From Halovenus salina (GTDB lineage Archaea; Halobacteriota; Halobacteria; Halobacteriales; Haloarculaceae): a stretch of 64,000 bases of DNA. Each line of letters opens with the position of its first letter. Position 1 is the stretch's first letter. A program made the translations under genes and the position numbers. The DNA is taken from NCBI RefSeq assembly GCF_026410925.1, contig NZ_CP112973.1:62001-126000 (forward strand), read 5' to 3'. A model generated the notes under the pieces. It was not told where the DNA came from, searched no databases, and saw only the letters and a list, made by a program, of their open reading frames with translations. Shown one piece after another: positions 59,434-64,000 of the stretch.

Positions 59434-61155
59434 CTACCCGATTCCGGTTTCCTTCTTGAGCAGCGTCAACGTATTGTCGGCCGTCACAATCGGCGAATGC
59501 TCGTATTCACCAGCTAGTTCGACCTGTACCAGCAGATCCACCGCTCGCCAAATCGAGTACAGCAAACACGCGAACGCGAAATAGAAGAACCGCAACCCGA
59601 AATTCTTCGACGTCGTGGTAGCCATAAACCGTTTGATCGACTTGTAGCCGCTCTCGATTTCCCACCGATAGCCGTACTCAGTCAGGTGTCCGCTTCCCCG
59701 ATTCGTCATAAAAACCGAATACTGCCGGTGATCGTCGTGTTCAGAATCCTCTTTCCGACAGTAGACCAGCGTCGTCTCGTGCCATTCGTTCTTGCCGAGG
59801 TAGAGCTTCCGGTCGGTCTCGTACTGGTCTTGATCATGTCGAAGCAACCGCTTGGCCTGCGCTTTCTCGCTGGTCTGCATCCGCTTTGGGACGACATACG
59901 AGAGCCCCCGCTGACCGATCATCTCCAGAACGTGCTGGCTGTCGAACTCCCGGTCCATCAGGACGTTGTCGACGTGAACGGCTGCTTCAGCAGAGTCCAA
60001 GAGATCCTCAACGATTTCCTTCCGTGACTCACCCCGCCGCACAGGCCGCGCATCGAGTACAATCGGGACAGCATTCCCGACTAACTGAACCGTCGCCCAC
60101 TGGTAAGCGTATTCGTCAGTCTTCTCCTTCGTTCCAAGAATCTCGTCTTCATGGCCCGTCCTATCGCCGGTAAACGGGTCAGCTTCGGTGATGTCGATCG
60201 CGACAATTCCCGCCCGGAAGAACTCCTCTGTTCGGCCGACTTCATCCAGTAGCCGGGTGACTGCCTGTCGTAACATTTCGCGGATCTCCGCGATAGAGAG
60301 GTCACGAATCTGGTCGCGGTGGGCGTGACCAAGCGGCGTCCGATCACGTGTCGACTCGTGGATGAAGCTACGAGCGCCCTCGTTAGCAGCGAGGTTCTCA
60401 CGCAACCCGAGATAGGTCTGTAACCCCCAGTAGGCGTTCTCGTGAATCTCACAGCCCTCACCACGGTCTAACGAGAACACCGGGAAGACGATGCGGCTGA
60501 CGTGGTCGATTATCTGTTCCGCCTGTTCCAAGACGGCCCGGTCGTCGGGATTGGATTCCCTGCCTTCGTTCTCTCGCTGTGGGGGCTTCCGCTCCGGATG
60601 ACGTGGAACAGCGACACCTTCATTCTGAGCGGTAATGAGAATCGTTTGTGCGGCAGTCTCGACTGTTTCCCGCAAATCGGCGGTGAAGCGCTCGTGCCAG
60701 CTCCGCCACAGTGTTGACTGGTTCGGAACGCCCTCAAACTCGAACTGCTTGCAAAGTTCAGGGTGGCTCTCGAGGTATTCGACGAGTGCTGTCTCGTGAT
60801 TCCATCCGTGGATCTCTTTCAGCACGAACACTCGAAAGAGGGAGTCCATCTCGTACCGGGTCGACTTCGCGTAGCGGTCGTGGGACTCGAATCTGAAGTA
60901 GGCCAGCGGTAACGAACAGACGAACTGCTCGATTGAGTCGTGGCTCTGGTGGGCGAACCACGCCTCCGAAACCGTCCGTACATCCGATTCCAATCCCACA
61001 AGCGACGTTCGATCGTACAGTGGTGTCGAATCATACGCCGGCCACTCGACGTACGATCGTTGAGCGATGCCTCGAAAGACCGTTCGACGAGAGACAGGAG
61101 TCGAAGCCACTACGGGAGAATCAGTAGGACACGCACAAGAATTCGTCCAGATCAA
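59434..61155 (-). CDS. DDE transposase (IS4-like, Transposase_11 type)
   Basis: A 573-residue frame with DDE residues: Asp in IVAIDITEADPF, Asp in VLMDREFDSQH, and the Y-X2-R-X3-E-X6-K signature in YGYRWEIESGYKSIKRF, characteristic of the IS4 type. The true start may be internal, since the first 50 residues are not transposase-like. Intact otherwise. The specific ISH group could not be named. Its 5' end lies 18 bp from the stop of the gene at 61174. Confidence 0.8.
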   Translation of the reverse strand: MIWTNSCACPTDSPVVASTPVSRRTVFRGIAQRSYVEWPAYDSTPLYDRTSLVGLESDVRTVSEAWFAHQSHDSIEQFVCSLPLAYFRFESHDRYAKSTRYEMDSLFRVFVLKEIHGWNHETALVEYLESHPELCKQFEFEGVPNQSTLWRSWHERFTADLRETVETAAQTILITAQNEGVAVPRHPERKPPQRENEGRESNPDDRAVLEQAEQIIDHVSRIVFPVFSLDRGEGCEIHENAYWGLQTYLGLRENLAANEGARSFIHESTRDRTPLGHAHRDQIRDLSIAEIREMLRQAVTRLLDEVGRTEEFFRAGIVAIDITEADPFTGDRTGHEDEILGTKEKTDEYAYQWATVQLVGNAVPIVLDARPVRRGESRKEIVEDLLDSAEAAVHVDNVLMDREFDSQHVLEMIGQRGLSYVVPKRMQTSEKAQAKRLLRHDQDQYETDRKLYLGKNEWHETTLVYCRKEDSEHDDHRQYSVFMTNRGSGHLTEYGYRWEIESGYKSIKRFMATTTSKNFGLRFFYFAFACLLYSIWRAVDLLVQVELAGEYEHSPIVTADNTLTLLKKETGIG

Positions 61156-61173
61156 CAGAGGGCTGGACGACTA

Positions 61174-62061
61174 CTACAACAGGTGGCCGTACCCCTTGCG
61201 TTCGAGTTCGGCTTCCAGTTCGACGTGCATGGCTTCGACAGTCTCCTCGCCGAAGTGCTGTCCCGTCATCGCTCCCGACATTTCCGCGATTTCAGCGTGC
61301 CACTCGCGTACTGCGTCGGCAAGCGCGGCGAGAAATTCTTCTTCGGTCTTGTTTGCTCCGTCGACCTCCTCGACGATCTGCCATCCTGGCTGGAAATTTT
61401 CAAGGATGTATCCTGTCTCCTCGAACTGAATCGCGAACCGTTCGCAGACCGCTCCGAACCCGGTTTCGATGCTGAGTAACGGAATGACGTGGACGATATC
61501 CTCGTGCTCCTCCAGTTCACGGAGGTCCGCAACGGGCACAGCGGTTTCGGGAAGTACGGAATACAGCGGATCAGGCAGAGGAGGGCCGCTCTCATCGACC
61601 CGCGACGGCTCGTACTGGTCGTTGATCAGATCGCCTTTCTCTTTCACGACTATTGGCTCTGTGTCGCTCGGCTCATCGCTGAGAACTTCTTTCAGGATGC
61701 CGTAGAAGCGCCACTCGTCGCCGTAATCGTAGAGATAGCAGATGCGGTCGTACTGTTCGAGGCCGAGTTGGCGGGTCATCTCGCCGATCGTCACGTCTCC
61801 TGCGTTCTCGATCCGTTCGGTACGCAATACCGGGTCGCCACCAAGCGATTCTTCATACTCCTGCGGGCACTGGTATTTGACAGCACAGTCCCAGTAATCC
61901 TCATCGCCCCCAATGAACCAGAGATGACCCTGATCGAGCCCGAATGCGGGGTTGATTGCTGATTGGAATTCAGCAATCGTCCTATCCGCCCCGACGACGA
62001 TATCTCGCCACAGCGATGTCGGGTCCGGGTCGAACTTAACGCGAAATCGGTAGGCAGTCAT
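61174..62061 (-). CDS. Plasmid pRiA4b ORF-3-like protein
   Basis: A 295-residue protein with the family pattern: YRFRVKFDPDPTSLWRDIVV at the start, TIAEFQSAINPAFGLDQGHL, and CYLYDYGDEWRFYGILKEVL. This fold is common on plasmids and mobile elements; its function is unknown. It overlaps the upstream gene by 4 bp, so the two are in one operon. Confidence 0.85.
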   Translation of the reverse strand: MTAYRFRVKFDPDPTSLWRDIVVGADRTIAEFQSAINPAFGLDQGHLWFIGGDEDYWDCAVKYQCPQEYEESLGGDPVLRTERIENAGDVTIGEMTRQLGLEQYDRICYLYDYGDEWRFYGILKEVLSDEPSDTEPIVVKEKGDLINDQYEPSRVDESGPPLPDPLYSVLPETAVPVADLRELEEHEDIVHVIPLLSIETGFGAVCERFAIQFEETGYILENFQPGWQIVEEVDGANKTEEEFLAALADAVREWHAEIAEMSGAMTGQHFGEETVEAMHVELEAELERKGYGHLL

Positions 62062-63029
62062 CCTTGCATCTCCGTACCCGTGCGGAAGCTCGTGAGGTCG
62101 TCGATACGCTGCTCTAGGTCTTCGATCTCGTCTCGAAGTTGTTCAGCTTCGTCGTCGTCACTGGCCGCAAGACGGTCTTTCAACCCCTGGAGCCGAGATT
62201 CTTTCACGTCCTCGTCGACCTCTGCCTTACGGACGTACTCGCTTTCCTCGATGTCGTAGACATCCGATTCAGAGAGTGTGGTCACCTCGAGTGCTTCATC
62301 GACTTTCGAGCGGTCGACACTCAGCACACGTTCGCGGTCGATGCCAGCGTTCTCGAGGCGTTCCAGCACCTCCTCGTCGTCTTTGAGCGAGCGATTGCGG
62401 CGGCTCGTCCGCTGGACCGAACCGTACTGCCCGGAGACTGGACGGTCGTGATAAAAGCGGGCGAGGAGGACATCGGCGACCTCCTGGCGGAACTCGTTGG
62501 CATCTCGCTGCACATCCGAAAGCAGGGTGTAGAGATTCACCAGTGCGTTCGTCTCCAATTCAGGGATATCAGTCACATCGTGACGTTCGAGTGCATCGAT
62601 GAGGAGGAGCGTGTCCGAGTAGACATCCAGTCCGTCGGGTTCAGTTCGGTCCTCGTCCGTGGGTTCCTGTTCCGCGTCGACTACCTGCGTCGCCGTCGCG
62701 ATCTCTGATTGGGTGATGACACCAGCATCCTCATCAACCTCGAACCGTGGATGGACACTCCACACCGCTGGGTATGGATCGGCATCCGCCGGGAGACGGT
62801 CAAGGTCAAACCCGTCCGGGGCATCCTGAATCCGTCGATAGAGCGTTTCGAACTGGTCTCGCTGGAGTGGCCGCGTCTCATCCCTGTCTTCGAAGTGGCT
62901 GATGACACGAGCTTCCTGTACCTCAGTAATACGAAATCGGTGATGAGAGAGCGGCGTGATGAGCGTTGCACCTTCGGGAAGGTCGTCGAGTTCCTCGAGA
63001 AGCGTGTGCCAGCTGGCGGTGAAAGACAT
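62058..63029 (-). CDS. Hypothetical haloarchaeal protein with C-terminal coiled coil
   Basis: A 323-residue acidic protein. The N-terminal part (ATLITPLSHHRFRITEVQEA) is beta-rich, the middle helical (LLLIDALERHDVTDIPELET), and the end a predicted coiled coil (DEAEQLRDEIEDLEQRIDDL). Not recognised. Co-transcribed with the pRiA4b ORF-3-like gene. Confidence 0.7.
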   Translation of the reverse strand: MSFTASWHTLLEELDDLPEGATLITPLSHHRFRITEVQEARVISHFEDRDETRPLQRDQFETLYRRIQDAPDGFDLDRLPADADPYPAVWSVHPRFEVDEDAGVITQSEIATATQVVDAEQEPTDEDRTEPDGLDVYSDTLLLIDALERHDVTDIPELETNALVNLYTLLSDVQRDANEFRQEVADVLLARFYHDRPVSGQYGSVQRTSRRNRSLKDDEEVLERLENAGIDRERVLSVDRSKVDEALEVTTLSESDVYDIEESEYVRKAEVDEDVKESRLQGLKDRLAASDDDEAEQLRDEIEDLEQRIDDLTSFRTGTEMQG

Positions 63030-63136
63030 ATACTGTGGTTGTGCACCATTCCGACTAAATCTTGTTCACAACGCGGCCATCGGTGGGTAGTCTCCGTAAT
63101 AGACACTCTGATACGTATCTCTTCGGAACTACCGAT

Positions 63137-63493
63137 ATGGCTGAGACGTACGCACTCTGTGTTCAGATCGAGTCACACGAGTATAACGGCGAGTTCTATC
63201 TCATTGGCGAAGGATACGGAACCCCAGCAGACGTGTTAGATACCGTCGCTGCCAACCATCTCTTGCGAATCGCGAATGCGTCACGTATCGAAGAATACCT
63301 ACTCGATGTGCTGAAGAATGGAGAGAATACAGGTGAAGCCGAATATGACGCGACAGACAGCGATGTCGAATGCTGGATTCACGTCGACGTGTCCTACCAG
63401 AGGTACGCCTTCGGTGTCGGGGACAGAGTGTTCGAGTTCTCCGGTGAACCGACGAAAAGCGAGATCTCCTCAACGGTCACACAACTCCAGTAG
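63137..63493 (+). CDS. Hypothetical 118-residue protein
   Basis: Starts MAETYALCVQIESHEYNGEF and is acidic. Alternating strands and one long helix (DTVAANHLLRIANASRIEEY). No family recognised. The ATG at 63137 is preferred to an earlier start at 63062 because the added residues are basic. Confidence 0.6.
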   Translation: MAETYALCVQIESHEYNGEFYLIGEGYGTPADVLDTVAANHLLRIANASRIEEYLLDVLKNGENTGEAEYDATDSDVECWIHVDVSYQRYAFGVGDRVFEFSGEPTKSEISSTVTQLQ

Positions 63494-63508
63494 GCTGCTG
63501 ACTCTCGT

Positions 63509-64000
63509 TCAGGGGTCGAAGTGGTAAATGTAGGGGTGGGTAGCCTTCCCTGCAGGCATAATCTCTTCGAGGAGCTCGCGAACCTCGGATTCGGAGGGAG
63601 AACTGGTGATAATCCGGTCATCGTAAATCGCCACATAGGCCTCGTTGAGTCCTAATTCACGCAGTTCCCGACCCAAGCTTCGAGCACGGGCCTTTCCCAT
63701 CTCCTGATGGTAAATCCGCTCCAGTTCGTCGGTTTTCTCTCGCAACTGTTCGATCTCCGACCCGTATCGCTCTCGGTTCCGCTTGTTCTTCATGTAGAAG
63801 CGCAACTCTTCGGCGTCCGTCTTTTCGTCTTCCCCGGGTGCTGGAAGCGAGTCGATTATGCCGAAGCGATGTTTGGCCTCCTCGTACTCGTCGTCGATGT
63901 CGGTACTGAGTGACCCTCCGAAGATGATGTTCTTGACTCCGACCCATCCATCGTAGACGATTTCGCCTTCGAACGGCAACAGAGCGACACTCGAAACCAG
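63509..64000 (-). CDS. Hypothetical protein (DUF5678-like end), 5' end outside the window
   Basis: The frame is open to the window edge without a stop or a convincing start (LVSSVALLPFEGEIVYDGWV), so the N terminus is missing. The visible 164 residues include a helical segment (EIEQLREKTDELERIYHQEM) and a C-terminal unit LGLNEAYVAIYDDRIITSSP SESEV, like DUF5678-type proteins. Function unknown. Confidence 0.65.
   Translation of the reverse strand: MVSSVALLPFEGEIVYDGWVGVKNIIFGGSLSTDIDDEYEEAKHRFGIIDSLPAPGEDEKTDAEELRFYMKNKRNRERYGSEIEQLREKTDELERIYHQEMGKARARSLGRELRELGLNEAYVAIYDDRIITSSPSESEVRELLEEIMPAGKATHPYIYHFDP

Noticed and set aside
1..64000. CRISPR arrays, tRNA and rRNA genes
   Set aside because: No regularly spaced direct repeats, cloverleaf-like sequences or rRNA signatures were noticed on reading either strand; a covariance-model scan was not possible here.

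Overview
The window reads as an accessory replicon (megaplasmid or secondary chromosome) of a halophilic archaeon (class Halobacteria). The proteins are strongly acidic, lipoproteins carry twin-arginine signals, promoters are archaeal TATA type with short or absent leaders, transposons are of ISH type, and an Orc1/Cdc6 gene sits beside a haloarchaeal-type origin with GC-rich origin recognition boxes. No rRNA, tRNA or CRISPR array was seen.

0-24.8 kb is a transition-metal island. A five-gene plus-strand operon (1.4-7.0 kb) encodes a NikABC-type importer with a fused two-domain ATPase and a flavoprotein. It is followed by two COG0523 (CobW-type) GTPases with an ASCH protein (8.1-10.7 kb, minus), a NikR-like regulator, and an operon of a third COG0523 GTPase, an 85-residue protein, a ribosomal protein uS14 paralog that has lost half of its zinc-binding cysteines, and a broken flavoprotein (12.6-14.8 kb). 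A NikMNQO ECF-type nickel/cobalt importer (18.5-21.2 kb) follows, with three more NikR-like regulators at 18.1, 21.3 and 24.3 kb. The combination suggests a metal-sparing programme in which nickel uptake, metallochaperones and a zinc-independent ribosomal protein are managed together. The island is scarred by IS200/IS605 and IS1341-type TnpB elements, an eroded second nikR/flavoprotein pair, duplicated zinc-finger genes and a decayed NitT/TauT-type ABC transporter.

25.6-43 kb is a sensory block: a chemotaxis transducer, a FIST protein overlapping a GAF/PAS histidine kinase, a five-PAS histidine kinase whose second PAS is a canonical LOV photoreceptor domain, a CNNM/CorC-type protein, small membrane proteins, a large lipoprotein and a membrane-bound histidine kinase. 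Two copies of a noncoding repeat lie exactly 12,000 bp apart in direct orientation and enclose most of this block.

43-48 kb is the replication module: a decayed PolB gene fused to a decayed LolA-like gene, an AT-rich origin bracketed by inverted recognition boxes, orc1/cdc6, more boxes, and a small plasmid-type gene. 48-55.6 kb is defence- and integration-like: a winged-helix/nucleotidyltransferase fusion with a 20-bp palindrome at its start codon, a regulator plus partner, a GmrSD-type DUF262/DUF1524 protein, a tyrosine integrase, and a PIN toxin with antitoxin. 55.9-61.2 kb is a run of three transposable elements, and 61.2-64 kb holds four proteins of mostly unknown function, the last cut by the window edge.
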